In this document: piece by piece, positions 26,148 to 35,187 of the stretch | Layout: each line of letters starts with the position of its first letter | Position numbering within the stretch: the stretch's first letter is position 1 | Assembly (NCBI RefSeq): GCF_002483315.1 | Contig: NZ_DLHR01000014.1 | Location: 97,650-161,649, forward strand | Direction: 5' to 3' | Origin: Flavobacterium sp. UBA7663 | Lineage (GTDB): Bacteria > Bacteroidota > Bacteroidia > Flavobacteriales > Flavobacteriaceae | DNA: 64,000 bases | Notes under the pieces: generated by a model | What the model saw: the letters and a program-made list of their open reading frames with translations, nothing else | Told to the model about the DNA's origin: nothing | The model's database searches: none | Program-made: the position numbers and the translations under genes

Positions 26148-27449
26148 TTAACCTCCAAAGTCGTCAAATCTAATGTTTTCTGGATCTAAACCGAAGTCTT
26201 CACCCATTTTTTGAACTGCTTTGTTCATCATTGGTGGTCCACAGAAATACAATTCAATATCTTCTGGATTATCGTGTTTTGATAAATAATTATCAATTAC
26301 CACATTGTGAATAAATCCAACGAATCCGTCACCTTCTCCGTCGATTCCTTCTTTAACTTTCCAGTTATCTTCTGGTTGTGGTTCAGATAAAGCCAAATAG
26401 AATTTAAAGTTTGGGAAATCTTTCTCTAACGCTCTGAAATGGTCTGTGTAGAACAATTCACGTTTAGAACGTCCTCCGTACCAATACGTAACTTTTCTTC
26501 CAGTCTTAACTGTACGGAATAAGTGATATAAGTGTGAACGCATTGGTGCCATACCAGCTCCACCACCTACATACAACATTTCTGCTTCTGATTCGTTGAT
26601 GAAGAATTCTCCGTAAGGTCCTGAAACTACTACTGGGTCACCTGCTTTTCTTGAGAAAACGTATGAAGAAGCAATACCTGGGTTAACTTTCATCCAATCG
26701 TTTGTAGCTCTATCAAAAGGAGGCGTTGCAATACGAACGTTCAACATAATTTTTCTTCCTTCTGCAGGGTAAGAAGCCATAGAGTAAGCTCTTTCAACCA
26801 ATTCGTCATTTTTCATAACTAATGGCCATAATTTAAACTTATCCCACTCAGCTTTAAATTTTTCAGGATCACCAGGATGTTCTTCTGGGTGCGCCATAAT
26901 ATCCATATCTGAGAATTTTACTTCACATTTAGGGATTTCAATTTGGATATATCCACCTGCTTCGTAATGCATATCATCAGGTAACTCAACAATAAATTCT
27001 TTAATAAAAGAAGCTACGTTGTAGTTAGAATATACTTTTGCTTCGAATTTTTTGATACCAAAAATTTCTTCTGGCACTTCAATTACCATGTCTTGTTTTA
27101 CTTTAACTTGACATCCTAAACGCCATCCGTCTGCTAATTCTTTACGTGAAAAGTTAGGTATTTCTGTTGGTAATGGTTCACCACCACCATCTAATACTTT
27201 ACATTTACATTGTAAACAAGAACCTCCACCACCACAAGCTGATGGTAAAAAGATTTTATTATTTCCTAAAGTAGTTAGAAGTGTACTACCTCCGCTTACT
27301 TCAATTTCGTTTTCACCGTTAATTTTAATCTTTACTGCACCCGAGTTTACTAACTTTGATTTAGCGTATAATAGCATAAACACCATTAGTAAAATAAGCA
27401 CTAAGAAAGCTAAAATTGAATATGTAATTAATTCTGTTATACTAAACAT
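26148..27449 (-). CDS. nqrF: Na+-translocating NADH:quinone reductase subunit F
   Basis: This 433-residue entry subunit takes electrons from NADH through FAD to a [2Fe-2S] cluster. An N-terminal membrane helix (ITELITYSILAFLVLILLMVFMLLY) anchors it. The plant-type ferredoxin domain has the cluster cysteines in SACGGGGSCLQCKCKV (about residues 70-85) plus Cys in LGCQVKV. The flavodoxin reductase-like domain follows with RAYSMASYP for FAD binding, MLYVGGGAGMAPMRSH for NADH binding, WYGGRSKRELFY, and a C-terminal ELYFCGPPMMNKAV. It is the last gene of nqrABCDEF and is followed at once by a terminator, which is one copy of a 41-bp repeat. Confidence 0.97.
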   Translation of the reverse strand: MFSITELITYSILAFLVLILLMVFMLLYAKSKLVNSGAVKIKINGENEIEVSGGSTLLTTLGNNKIFLPSACGGGGSCLQCKCKVLDGGGEPLPTEIPNFSRKELADGWRLGCQVKVKQDMVIEVPEEIFGIKKFEAKVYSNYNVASFIKEFIVELPDDMHYEAGGYIQIEIPKCEVKFSDMDIMAHPEEHPGDPEKFKAEWDKFKLWPLVMKNDELVERAYSMASYPAEGRKIMLNVRIATPPFDRATNDWMKVNPGIASSYVFSRKAGDPVVVSGPYGEFFINESEAEMLYVGGGAGMAPMRSHLYHLFRTVKTGRKVTYWYGGRSKRELFYTDHFRALEKDFPNFKFYLALSEPQPEDNWKVKEGIDGEGDGFVGFIHNVVIDNYLSKHDNPEDIELYFCGPPMMNKAVQKMGEDFGLDPENIRFDDFGG

Positions 27450-27474
27450 GAGTTCAATTTTTAATGTTATACTA

Positions 27475-28233
27475 TTATTTAACTACTTGAGTTGAATCTA
27501 CTTTTACAGAATCTACAGCTACTTGAACTGAATCAACTACAGGAGTTTCAACAACAGCTGGAGCTGGAGTTACTACTTTTGCTTCTGGTTTTTTGTTTAA
27601 TGCGTTAAGGTCAATTCCACCAAAACTCATAAATCCAATAGCCATTAAACCTGTTAAGATAAAAGTAATCCCTAAACCTCTTAGCGGTGCTAATACATTC
27701 GAATATTCCATTTTTTCACGGATAGCTGCCATTGCAACAATTGCAATTGTCCAACCAAATCCAGAAGCAAATCCGAAAGTTACTACATGTCCTAATGAAG
27801 AATAAGTTCCACCATCAACTCTTTGTTGCATGAATAATGAACCTCCCAAGATAGCACAGTTTACCGCAATAAGTGGTAAGAAAATACCCAATGAGTTATA
27901 TAATGAAGGTGAAAATTTCTCAACAATCATTTCAACCAACTGTACCATTGTTGCTACAGAAGCGATAAATAAAATGAAAGTTAAAAAGCTTAAATCTAAT
28001 TCTGCAAATGATGGATCTAACCAAGCTAATGCACCAGCACCTAAAACATAGTGATAAATTAAATAGTTTAATGGAACCGTAATTACTTGTACAAAGGTTA
28101 CTGCAATTCCAAGACCTATAGCTGTTGATACTTTTTTAGAAACGGCCAAAAATGAACACATTCCTAAGAAGTATGCAAAAATCATGTTATCAATGAAAAC
28201 TGATTTTAAAAATATATTGATATATTCAAACAT
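27475..28233 (-). CDS. nqrE: Na+-translocating NADH:quinone reductase subunit E, with C-terminal extension
   Basis: Integral-membrane subunit with six helices, homologous to NqrD and RnfA. Typical motifs include VFIDNMIFAYFLGMCSFLAVSKK with the conserved Cys, and VNCAILGGSLFMQQR with the second Cys; these two cysteines hold the intramembrane Fe centre. The 252-residue chain is about 50 residues longer than the common form. The extra C-terminal tail after NALNKK is rich in Val, Pro, Ala, Asp and Ser (VVTPAPAVVETPVV, then repeated VDS units), has no helix, and probably lies in solvent. The gene is 5 bases downstream of nqrD in the operon. Confidence 0.96.
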   Translation of the reverse strand: MFEYINIFLKSVFIDNMIFAYFLGMCSFLAVSKKVSTAIGLGIAVTFVQVITVPLNYLIYHYVLGAGALAWLDPSFAELDLSFLTFILFIASVATMVQLVEMIVEKFSPSLYNSLGIFLPLIAVNCAILGGSLFMQQRVDGGTYSSLGHVVTFGFASGFGWTIAIVAMAAIREKMEYSNVLAPLRGLGITFILTGLMAIGFMSFGGIDLNALNKKPEAKVVTPAPAVVETPVVDSVQVAVDSVKVDSTQVVK

Positions 28234-28238
28234 AGCTA

Positions 28239-28904
28239 TTATTTTTTCTCGATTAATTTCTTGTTAATTCCTCTTTGTACCCAAATTACGATACCTACCA
28301 TAACTAAGGCCATTGGAGCTAATAACATGAATCCGTTATTAACATATCCTGTAGCATACAAACCTGTTTTTTCAACAGAGTTTCCAAGAATTTCTATTCC
28401 GAATAATTTTCCTGAACCAAATAATTCTCTAAAAAATGCTACAACCATTAAAATGATTCCATACCCTAAACCGTTTCCTAAACCATCTAAGAAAGAAGGC
28501 CATGGTTTGTTTCCTAAAGCAAATGCTTCAAAACGTCCCATCAAGATACAGTTGGTAATAATTAATCCTACAAATACTGATAGTTGTTTACTGATATCAT
28601 AAGCATACGCTTTTAAAACTTGGTCAACCAAGATTACTAAAGCTGCTGCTACAACCAACTGAACAATGATACGGATTCTACTTGGAATTAAATTTCTTAA
28701 TAATGATACAATTACGTTACCAAAAGCTACTACCGCAGTTACTGAAAGTGCCATTACAAAGGCATTTTTCATTTGAACTGTTACCGCTAAAGCTGAACAA
28801 ATACCTAATACCTGAACTGTTACTGGGTTATCGTCATTAAATGGATTCGTAATTAATTTAATATTACTTTTTGAAAATAATCCTTCTTTATTGTTATCTG
28901 CCAT
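28239..28904 (-). CDS. nqrD: Na+-translocating NADH:quinone reductase subunit D
   Basis: This 221-residue integral-membrane subunit has six helices in the same fold as NqrE but inverted topology. Family features include NPVTVQVLGICSALAVT with the first conserved Cys, LVGLIITNCILMGRFEAFAL with the second Cys, and WPSFLDGLGNGLGYG. Together with NqrE it carries the intramembrane Fe centre and forms part of the Na+ path. Gaps to nqrC and nqrE are only 5 bases. Confidence 0.97.
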   Translation of the reverse strand: MADNNKEGLFSKSNIKLITNPFNDDNPVTVQVLGICSALAVTVQMKNAFVMALSVTAVVAFGNVIVSLLRNLIPSRIRIIVQLVVAAALVILVDQVLKAYAYDISKQLSVFVGLIITNCILMGRFEAFALGNKPWPSFLDGLGNGLGYGIILMVVAFFRELFGSGKLFGIEILGNSVEKTGLYATGYVNNGFMLLAPMALVMVGIVIWVQRGINKKLIEKK

Positions 28905-28909
28905 GACGA

Positions 28910-29593
28910 TTATTTTTTATTAGATTTTAGATATTTTTCATATGGTTTTAAACCTCTAACTAACATTTCGGTTACACCATTACCTGTTAAAGTTGCACCA
29001 GAAATTGCATCAACTTCACCATCAGCTTTGTTGTCTTTTCCTGTATATCCTTTAACTACTTTTAAACCTTGTAAGTTTCCGTTAGCGTCAAAAACACTCT
29101 CTCCAATAAAACTTTTTTGGAAATAATCTTGAGTAATTTCACCTCCTAAACCAGGAGTTTCTGCTTTGTGATCAAATACAATACCGTCTACTTTTAAATT
29201 TTCGTCAACCGAAACATAACCCCAGATAGCATCCCATAATCCCATTCCTCTTACAGGAATAACATAGAATTTTTTACCATCTTTTTCAGCGTTAAAAATT
29301 GGGAATTTCCCTTTTTCTTTAGCGATATCAACCGTAAAAGCATCTTTACTGATTTCTGCTCCGTTCTCGTCAAAAACCACCTCACTAATGATGTGTTTTT
29401 TGTATGCTTCCTCAGAAGCATCTCTATCTACAGCTACTCCAAACGATTTTAGAATGTACTGCATTTTCTCTTTCTTAATGTTTGCGTCTTGGTCTGGCTT
29501 AAGTGCAGTTGCAGCAAATGCCAAAGCAGAAGCTACTAACACTACCATTACAGTCGCAAACAAAAACGTATATCCGTTACTTTCTCTATTCAT
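28910..29593 (-). CDS. nqrC: Na+-translocating NADH:quinone reductase subunit C
   Basis: This 227-residue subunit has one N-terminal membrane helix (YTFLFATVMVVLVASALAFAA) and a periplasmic FMN-binding domain. The flavinylation signature DAISGATLTGNG near the C-terminus contains the Thr that receives FMN by a phosphoester bond, a modification made by ApbE, encoded downstream at 23658. The GLWDAIWGYV and HKAETPGLGGEI segments are typical of the FMN-binding domain. It sits between nqrB and nqrD with gaps of 2 and 5 bases. Confidence 0.97.
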   Translation of the reverse strand: MNRESNGYTFLFATVMVVLVASALAFAATALKPDQDANIKKEKMQYILKSFGVAVDRDASEEAYKKHIISEVVFDENGAEISKDAFTVDIAKEKGKFPIFNAEKDGKKFYVIPVRGMGLWDAIWGYVSVDENLKVDGIVFDHKAETPGLGGEITQDYFQKSFIGESVFDANGNLQGLKVVKGYTGKDNKADGEVDAISGATLTGNGVTEMLVRGLKPYEKYLKSNKK

Positions 29594-29595
29594 GA

Positions 29596-30762
29596 CTATG
29601 CAGATTTTAATTGTTTAGACTTAGCCAATCTTTTCTTTCTCTTAGAAATGTTTCCATTTACTACGAAATAATCGATAGTTGGCGCTAAAGTGTTCATTAA
29701 TAAGATAGCTAACATTACTCCTTCTGGGTAAGCTGGATTGAAAACTCTAATCATAATACTAAAGAATCCTATTAATAAACCGTAGATAATTTTTCCTTTA
29801 TCGGTTTGTGCTGCAGAAACTGGATCAGTTGCCATGAATACAATACCAAAAGCAAAACCTCCAACTACTAAATGATTTGTCCAATCAAAGTTCATTAAAG
29901 CAGTTAAACCAACAGCGTTGAACATCATTGCTGTTAATGCTGCTCCAATTACTCCAGAAACCATAATTTTCCAACTACCAACTCCTGTTGCAATCAATAT
30001 GAATGCACCAATTAAAATAGCTAAAACCGAGGTTTCTCCAATTGAACCTGGAATAAATCCTAAGAACATATCCATTGTAGAATAAGCGACTTCTTTTCCT
30101 TGTGCTAATGAACCTAAAATAGTTTCACCTGAAATTGCATCAGTAGTACTTGCCTCACTAACCCAAATTTTATCTCCCGACATGAATGTAGGATAAGCAA
30201 AGAATGCGAAAGCACGCGCTAATAAAGCTGGGTTGAAAATATTCATTCCAGTTCCACCAAAAGCTTCTTTACCAATTACAACTGCAAAAGCAACTGAAAT
30301 AGCTAACATCCATAAAGGTAAGTCAACTGGCATAACCATTGGAATTAACAAACCAGACACTAAATATCCTTCGTTAACTTCGTGACCTCTAAATATTGCA
30401 AAAGCAAATTCAATACCTAATCCTACTGCATACGATACAATAATCATTGGTAACACTTTCCACAATCCGTGTAAAAAAATATCCATAAATGAAGGTAAAA
30501 CACCATCGTTCAATTGAATAAAGTGTTGGTAACCTGCATTATAAATTCCGAATAATAATGCTGGAACTAAAGCTAAAACCACAGTAATCATAGTTCTCTT
30601 TAAATCTACAGCATCTCTAATATGAGCTCCATGCTTTGTAGTATGATTAGGCACATATAAAAATGTATCTAATGCATTAATTGCTGGTGCATATTTTTCA
30701 AATTTTTGCCCTTTCTCAAAAGGCTTTTTAATTTGGTCTATTTTATCTCTTAAAAACTTCAT
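29596..30762 (-). CDS. nqrB: Na+-translocating NADH:quinone reductase subunit B
   Basis: This 388-residue membrane subunit has about ten helices and forms the main Na+ channel; it binds riboflavin and a covalent FMN. The motif TTDAISGETILG fits the flavinylation consensus D-x-x-S-x-x-T, with Thr as the attachment residue. GLLIPMVMPVDLPLWMLA, EAFGGTGMNIFNPALLARAF and FMATDPVSAAQT are family hallmarks. The C-terminus is a basic tail (NISKRKKRLAKSKQ). It is the second gene of the operon, five bases after nqrA. Confidence 0.97.
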   Translation of the reverse strand: MKFLRDKIDQIKKPFEKGQKFEKYAPAINALDTFLYVPNHTTKHGAHIRDAVDLKRTMITVVLALVPALLFGIYNAGYQHFIQLNDGVLPSFMDIFLHGLWKVLPMIIVSYAVGLGIEFAFAIFRGHEVNEGYLVSGLLIPMVMPVDLPLWMLAISVAFAVVIGKEAFGGTGMNIFNPALLARAFAFFAYPTFMSGDKIWVSEASTTDAISGETILGSLAQGKEVAYSTMDMFLGFIPGSIGETSVLAILIGAFILIATGVGSWKIMVSGVIGAALTAMMFNAVGLTALMNFDWTNHLVVGGFAFGIVFMATDPVSAAQTDKGKIIYGLLIGFFSIMIRVFNPAYPEGVMLAILLMNTLAPTIDYFVVNGNISKRKKRLAKSKQLKSA

Positions 30763-30767
30763 AGCTA

Positions 30768-32117
30768 TTATCCTACTTCTTTAATCATTAAATCAAGAGC
30801 TTCACGAATGATTTGTTGCGCTTCTAATTTAGATGTGTTAGTATAATCAATTAAAGCAAAATCTTCTGGAGCTACTTCGTAAATTCCTAAGCTTTCCATT
30901 TTATCGATATCACTTGCCAAACAAGCTTTTAATAATTGCATTGGAAAAATATCAAGAGGCATAACTGCTTCCATTTCTCCTGTTACAACTAAAGCTCTTT
31001 CTTCACCGTTCAAATTGGTGTTAGGTGCATATTTTTTACCTGGCATTAACCATGATAAACCTGTTCTTGATGCACTGTGAACACTTGGCGAAGCGAATGG
31101 CATCCATCCAAACATTCTGTAAACATTTCCTTCAGGAATAACAGTTACTGTATTGCTTAAGAAACCTAAATTCCCATCCATTTTTACTTTAGTACCAGTT
31201 AAAACGTCTCCAGAAATAACTCTTACGTTATCTCCTTCAACTTTACCAGCAACTAAATCGGCAATAGCAGCACCAGAAATTACATTGTAGTATTGAGCAT
31301 CTTTAACTTCAGAACCTACTAAAGCCACAGTTCTTGTAGCATTGAATTTTCCAGTTAAAAATAATTCACCAATTGTTGCAACATCTTGAGGCGTTACCGT
31401 CCAAACTCTTTCACCTGCATTAATAGGCGAAATTTTTCCAATTTGAACACCAACATTTCCAGCAGGATGTGGTCCGTATACATTGTGAATAGAAACTCCC
31501 TTAACATCTTTGAAAATTGATTTTCCTTTTCCTTTTACAGACAAATGAACTTTCCCAGTTGTCAATTTAGCTAAAGCATCAATACCAACTTGGAAAGCTT
31601 CTAATTTGCTTTCTAAAACAAACTCAACATCTGCCGCCAAAGGAGCAGTTGCATAAGCTGAAATAAAAATAGCTTTAGGTGCATCAGCTGAATTAGCAAT
31701 CACATCATATGGACGTTGATTGATAAATGGCCAACAACCTGAAGCTAACAAATGTGCTTTTACTTCTTCTGTTGATAAATCGTTAGGATTTTTCTTGCTA
31801 TGCTCAACGAAAACATCTTGAGAATCAGCAGCAATAAGAATCTCTAAAATGACTCTTTTTTCACCACGTTTGATTTCTTGAATTTTTCCGCTTACAGGAG
31901 CAACAAACTTAACTTTCTCATCTGATTTAGAATAGAAAATTACTTCTCCCGCTTTAACGTTATCTCCTTCTTTTACTACCATCTTTGGAGTTACTCCGTG
32001 GAAGTCAGAAGGTTTAACAGCATAGACTTTCGAGCGAGTGGCATCAGCTATCTTGTGAGCTGCTTCACCCTTCAACTTAAGGTCTAAACCTTTTTTAATT
32101 CGAATGTCTTTTGACAT
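30768..32117 (-). CDS. nqrA: Na+-translocating NADH:quinone reductase subunit A
   Basis: This 449-residue soluble, membrane-associated subunit is implicated in ubiquinone binding. The N-terminal region has a lipoyl/barrel-sandwich-like fold (VKEGDNVKAGEVIFYSK, FVAPVSGKIQEIKRGEKR). Later segments ASGCWPFINQRPYD, VHNVYGPHPAGNVGVQIG-like residues (seen as HNVYGPHPAGNVG) and RTGLSWLMPGKKYAPNTNLNGE match the family. It is the first gene of nqrABCDEF. The ATG at 32117 is supported by a promoter box 43 bases upstream. Confidence 0.96.
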   Translation of the reverse strand: MSKDIRIKKGLDLKLKGEAAHKIADATRSKVYAVKPSDFHGVTPKMVVKEGDNVKAGEVIFYSKSDEKVKFVAPVSGKIQEIKRGEKRVILEILIAADSQDVFVEHSKKNPNDLSTEEVKAHLLASGCWPFINQRPYDVIANSADAPKAIFISAYATAPLAADVEFVLESKLEAFQVGIDALAKLTTGKVHLSVKGKGKSIFKDVKGVSIHNVYGPHPAGNVGVQIGKISPINAGERVWTVTPQDVATIGELFLTGKFNATRTVALVGSEVKDAQYYNVISGAAIADLVAGKVEGDNVRVISGDVLTGTKVKMDGNLGFLSNTVTVIPEGNVYRMFGWMPFASPSVHSASRTGLSWLMPGKKYAPNTNLNGEERALVVTGEMEAVMPLDIFPMQLLKACLASDIDKMESLGIYEVAPEDFALIDYTNTSKLEAQQIIREALDLMIKEVG

Positions 32118-32160
32118 ATTTTTGAAGATATGATTGTTAAAAAATTTACTATAAAACGTG

Positions 32161-32193
32161 CAAATTTAATCAAATACATAGCACCTTACCAAA
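32161..32193 (-). promoter_or_regulatory. Promoter of the nqr operon
   Basis: On the minus strand TAAATTTG (32161-32168) is a perfect -7 box, and TTTG at 32190-32193 lies 21 bp upstream. The leader to the nqrA ATG would be about 40 bases. Confidence 0.6.
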
Positions 32194-32272
32194 AATAAAG
32201 ACGGAGATTTGATTTATTTATAATTATTCTAAATTAGAAATTACTAATAAATTAAAAGGAATTACGTTTGTA

Positions 32273-32280
32273 CCTAAAGT
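32273..32280 (+). promoter_or_regulatory. -7 promoter element of the T9SS plug operon
   Basis: TACGTTTG matches TAnnTTTG, 31 bases upstream of the ATG at 32312. The nqr operon promoter diverges from the same 194-base gap. Confidence 0.52.
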
Positions 32281-32311
32281 TTTACTATTTTTACGTCTTT
32301 ATAGGATTAAA

Positions 32312-33559
32312 ATGAACAAAATTGCACTCATAATTTCTTTTTTCTTTTTTCAATTTATTTTCTCACAAGCAGGAATTGAACAAGAACCTTCATTTAACAT
32401 TAAAACCATTTCATTTCGTGTAAATGGAAATAATGTTATCCCGTTTTTTAAACTTGGTGAAACTTTTGAATTGAGTTTTGATGATTTATACGGAGATGAA
32501 GCTGATTATTACTACACCATTACGCAATACAATTACGATTGGTCTGCACCATCTGATTTAGGAAAAGTAGAATACTTGAATGGAATGGATAACCAACGTA
32601 TCATTACTTATGAAAATTCATTCAATACTTTACAATTGTATTCGCATTACAAACAAGTTTTTCCTAATAGATTCAATCAAATTACGAAAAGCGGAAATTA
32701 TATGATTACTGTTTTAAATGATGAAAACGAAACCGTATTTTCCCGTAGGGTTATCATTTACGAAGAACAAGTTGCTGTGGGTCTTTTAGTTAGAAGAGCA
32801 AGAGATTTTGATAGTTTAGACGGAAAGCAAAACATCGAAATGACAATAAATTATGGTGATAGAATTTTACAAAATCCTATTCAGAATGTAAAAGTTACTC
32901 TTTTTCAAAATGGAAATTGGAAAACCAGTATTTCTAACATTAAACCACAATACACTCTAGGTTCAGAATTAATTTACCGATACAATAAGGAAACACAATT
33001 TTGGGGAGGAAACGAAACCTATAGTATTGATAACAAAATTATTAGAGGAACCAACAACACTGTTGCAAAAGTAACTTCGGGAGAAAACATTTACAACACC
33101 TATTTGTATGTAAATACGCCACGAAAAAATCAGCCTTATACCTATTTTCCTGATATTAATGGCAACTTTTTTATTCAGAATGCAAATACCGCAAATTCAC
33201 AAATAGAAGCTGATTACTCTTGGGTTTACTTTGCTTTAAACACGCCTAATTTATTAGACAAAAATATTTATGTGGTTGGCATGTTTAACAATTACGCTTT
33301 AACTGATGAATATAAATTAGAATTCGATAAAAATTCTGGTTTATACGAAAAAGCTATTTTGTTGAAGCAAGGATTTACCAATTACCAATACGTTATTACG
33401 GATAAATCAGGAAAAGTAGATTATGAAAATGCTGTTGACGGTAATTTCTTTCAAACAGAAAACAACTATACCGCAATTGTATATTACAGAGGCAATAACG
33501 ACCGATACGACAGAGTAATTGGAATTGCAAACACAAATAGTGAAGTTATCCGAAATTAA
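32312..33559 (+). CDS. Type IX secretion system plug protein (DUF5103)
   Basis: This 415-residue exported protein has a signal peptide (MNKIALIISFFFFQFIFSQ). The body is beta-rich and matches the DUF5103 pattern: IKTISFRVNGNNVIPFFKLGETFELSFDDL, YYYTITQYNYDWSAPSDL, EYLNGMDNQRI, YSHYKQVFPN and RRVIIYEEQV. Members of this family were identified as the plug that closes the SprA translocon of the type IX secretion system when PorV is absent; I rely on family knowledge for that role. The downstream DUF3667 gene begins two bases after the stop, giving an apparent operon with apaG. A T9SS cargo protein is encoded at 12636. Confidence 0.85.
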   Translation: MNKIALIISFFFFQFIFSQAGIEQEPSFNIKTISFRVNGNNVIPFFKLGETFELSFDDLYGDEADYYYTITQYNYDWSAPSDLGKVEYLNGMDNQRIITYENSFNTLQLYSHYKQVFPNRFNQITKSGNYMITVLNDENETVFSRRVIIYEEQVAVGLLVRRARDFDSLDGKQNIEMTINYGDRILQNPIQNVKVTLFQNGNWKTSISNIKPQYTLGSELIYRYNKETQFWGGNETYSIDNKIIRGTNNTVAKVTSGENIYNTYLYVNTPRKNQPYTYFPDINGNFFIQNANTANSQIEADYSWVYFALNTPNLLDKNIYVVGMFNNYALTDEYKLEFDKNSGLYEKAILLKQGFTNYQYVITDKSGKVDYENAVDGNFFQTENNYTAIVYYRGNNDRYDRVIGIANTNSEVIRN

Positions 33560-33561
33560 GA

Positions 33562-34641
33562 ATGAGTAGAAAAGACATAAAATACAGAGGAACTCAGTGT
33601 ATCAACTGTGAAACATCGTTAGATATAAGCGAAAAATATTGTCATCATTGCGGTCAATTAAATTCCACAAAAAAGTTAACGATAAAAGATTTCATTGAAG
33701 AGTTTTTTGCCAACTTTTACGCTTACGATTCTAGATTACGCAATTCTATAATTTCGATTTTTACAAAACCAGGCGCTTTAGCTCGTGAATTTAACGAAGG
33801 TAAAAGACATACCTATGCCAATCCGTTTCGTTTGTTTTTGAGTGTTTCGATAATTCTATTTATTACTTTTAATTTAACAGAAGGAGATAAGTTACCTGTT
33901 TCTGACACCGCAAAAGAAGAATTAGCAAAAGAACAATTTAAAGAAGAAATAAAAAAAGACAGTGCAGCTCTAAAATTATTAAATACTAACGTAACAATAA
34001 AAGACAATCTTTTAAAAAACAAAATTGAATACAGCAAAGACTCAATCTACACCAAAGATTTTATCGACAAAAATATCAATCGGAATTTAGACCCTTTAGT
34101 CTATTACATAACTTCGCTAAGAAATTTCCACTTAAAATATCCGGAAAAATCAGATGATCAAATATTAAAAGAGCTAGGATTTGAAAACAACTTTACCTAC
34201 AACACAATGTGTAATAAAGCAAAGCTTTTTAAATCCAACAATATCTATGAAGAACTTTTCGATTACTTTTATCAAAAACTTCCGTTTTTTATTTTTCTTT
34301 CTTTACCTATACTAACACTTATGTTTTGGTTGGTTTTTTATTCAAGAAAAATTAATTACACTGAACATTTGGTCTTTGCTTATACATTTTTTACCTTCAT
34401 ATTTTTATGTATGATGATTTTCAATTTAATAAGTTTTATAAGTGAATCGTTATCTAACTTCATCGCTGGAATTTCATTTGCATTTTTATTCCCAATTTAT
34501 TTCTACAAATCTTTAAGAAATTTTTATCAACAAAGCCGTTGGATAACTGTTTTAAAATTCTTAATTTTGAATCCGTTATTCTTTTTATTCTTAAGCATTT
34601 GCGCTTTAATAATGATGCTAATAGGAATAATTCTATTTTAA
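33562..34641 (+). CDS. DUF3667 family membrane protein, long form
   Basis: This 359-residue protein has an N-terminal zinc ribbon (CINC at about 13-16, CHHC at about 27-30) and the conserved DUF3667 block (IEEFFANFYAYDSRLRNSI, FTKPGALAREFNEGKRHTYANPFR). A first membrane helix follows (LFLSVSIILFITF). A charged region of about 125 residues that the paralogue at 19141 mostly lacks separates this from the remaining helices (FIFLSLPILTLMFWLVFY, AYTFFTFIFLCMMIF, FIAGISFAFLFPIYFY, FLFLSICALIMMLIGI). Function is unknown. Tight spacing to the T9SS plug gene upstream and apaG downstream implies co-expression. Confidence 0.85.
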   Translation: MSRKDIKYRGTQCINCETSLDISEKYCHHCGQLNSTKKLTIKDFIEEFFANFYAYDSRLRNSIISIFTKPGALAREFNEGKRHTYANPFRLFLSVSIILFITFNLTEGDKLPVSDTAKEELAKEQFKEEIKKDSAALKLLNTNVTIKDNLLKNKIEYSKDSIYTKDFIDKNINRNLDPLVYYITSLRNFHLKYPEKSDDQILKELGFENNFTYNTMCNKAKLFKSNNIYEELFDYFYQKLPFFIFLSLPILTLMFWLVFYSRKINYTEHLVFAYTFFTFIFLCMMIFNLISFISESLSNFIAGISFAFLFPIYFYKSLRNFYQQSRWITVLKFLILNPLFFLFLSICALIMMLIGIILF

Positions 34642-34644
34642 TAT

Positions 34645-35031
34645 ATGGTAAGTCAAATTACAAAAGGCATAAAGATTTCAGTTTTAACTAGTTTTGAAGG
34701 AACTTACTTCAAAAACTATAAGATTCACTTTGCCTTTGCGTATCATGTTACTATTGAAAATCAAAGTAAAGATTCGGTACAATTAACCACACGTCATTGG
34801 GAAATTTACGATGCATTAAACAATGTTGAAGTAGTAGATGGCGAAGGCGTAATTGGAAAAAAACCAGTTATCAAGCCAGGTGAAAGCTATACTTATTCTT
34901 CTGGATGCTTACTTTCTTCTCCTATTGGCGCTATGAAAGGATATTTCAATATGGTAAACTTTACCTCAACTAGAAGCTTTAGAGTAATTATCCCTACTTT
35001 CAAGCTAAGTGCTCCTTTTGCTATTAATTAA
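34645..35031 (+). CDS. apaG: ApaG domain protein
   Basis: This 128-residue protein consists of one ApaG/fibronectin III-like beta-sandwich. Family motifs are FAYHVTIENQSKDSVQLTTRHW, GEGVIGKKPVIKPGESYTYSSGC and PIGAMKGYF, which match the RHWxIxD and GVVGxQPxLxPGExxxYxSG pattern of ApaG. E. coli ApaG has been linked to Co2+ and Mg2+ efflux; in other proteins the domain is a protein- or nucleotide-binding module. It is the third gene of the plug-DUF3667-apaG operon, with a three-base gap, and is followed by pruA after a 156-base gap. Confidence 0.92.
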   Translation: MVSQITKGIKISVLTSFEGTYFKNYKIHFAFAYHVTIENQSKDSVQLTTRHWEIYDALNNVEVVDGEGVIGKKPVIKPGESYTYSSGCLLSSPIGAMKGYFNMVNFTSTRSFRVIIPTFKLSAPFAIN

Positions 35032-35083
35032 CTTTCATTTCAGCTAAGTAACTTTTGTTATCGATTATTCAAAATATACTTTG

Positions 35084-35091
35084 TATTTTTG
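35084..35091 (+). promoter_or_regulatory. Candidate -7 promoter element of pruA
   Basis: TATTTTTG fits TAnnTTTG, about 95 bases upstream of the pruA ATG. A second near-match lies just before it (TATACTTTG at 35075), so which is used is uncertain. The resulting leader would contain the hairpin at 35140-35171. Confidence 0.42.
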
Positions 35092-35139
35092 TATTCGTTT
35101 ACGAAAAACCAGTAAATCAACACACAAAATTGTCTAATT

Positions 35140-35171
35140 TTCGCTCAAGGACTTTGTCCAAACTGAGCGAA
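35140..35171 (+). other. Nested hairpin in the pruA leader
   Basis: TTCGCTCA (35140-35147) pairs with TGAGCGAA (35164-35171), enclosing a second hairpin GGAC-TTT-GTCC (35149-35159). No T run follows, so it is not a terminator. It lies 16 bases before the pruA start and could affect translation or be a small palindromic repeat. Confidence 0.65.
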
Positions 35172-35187
35172 GCTAAAATTCAAAACC

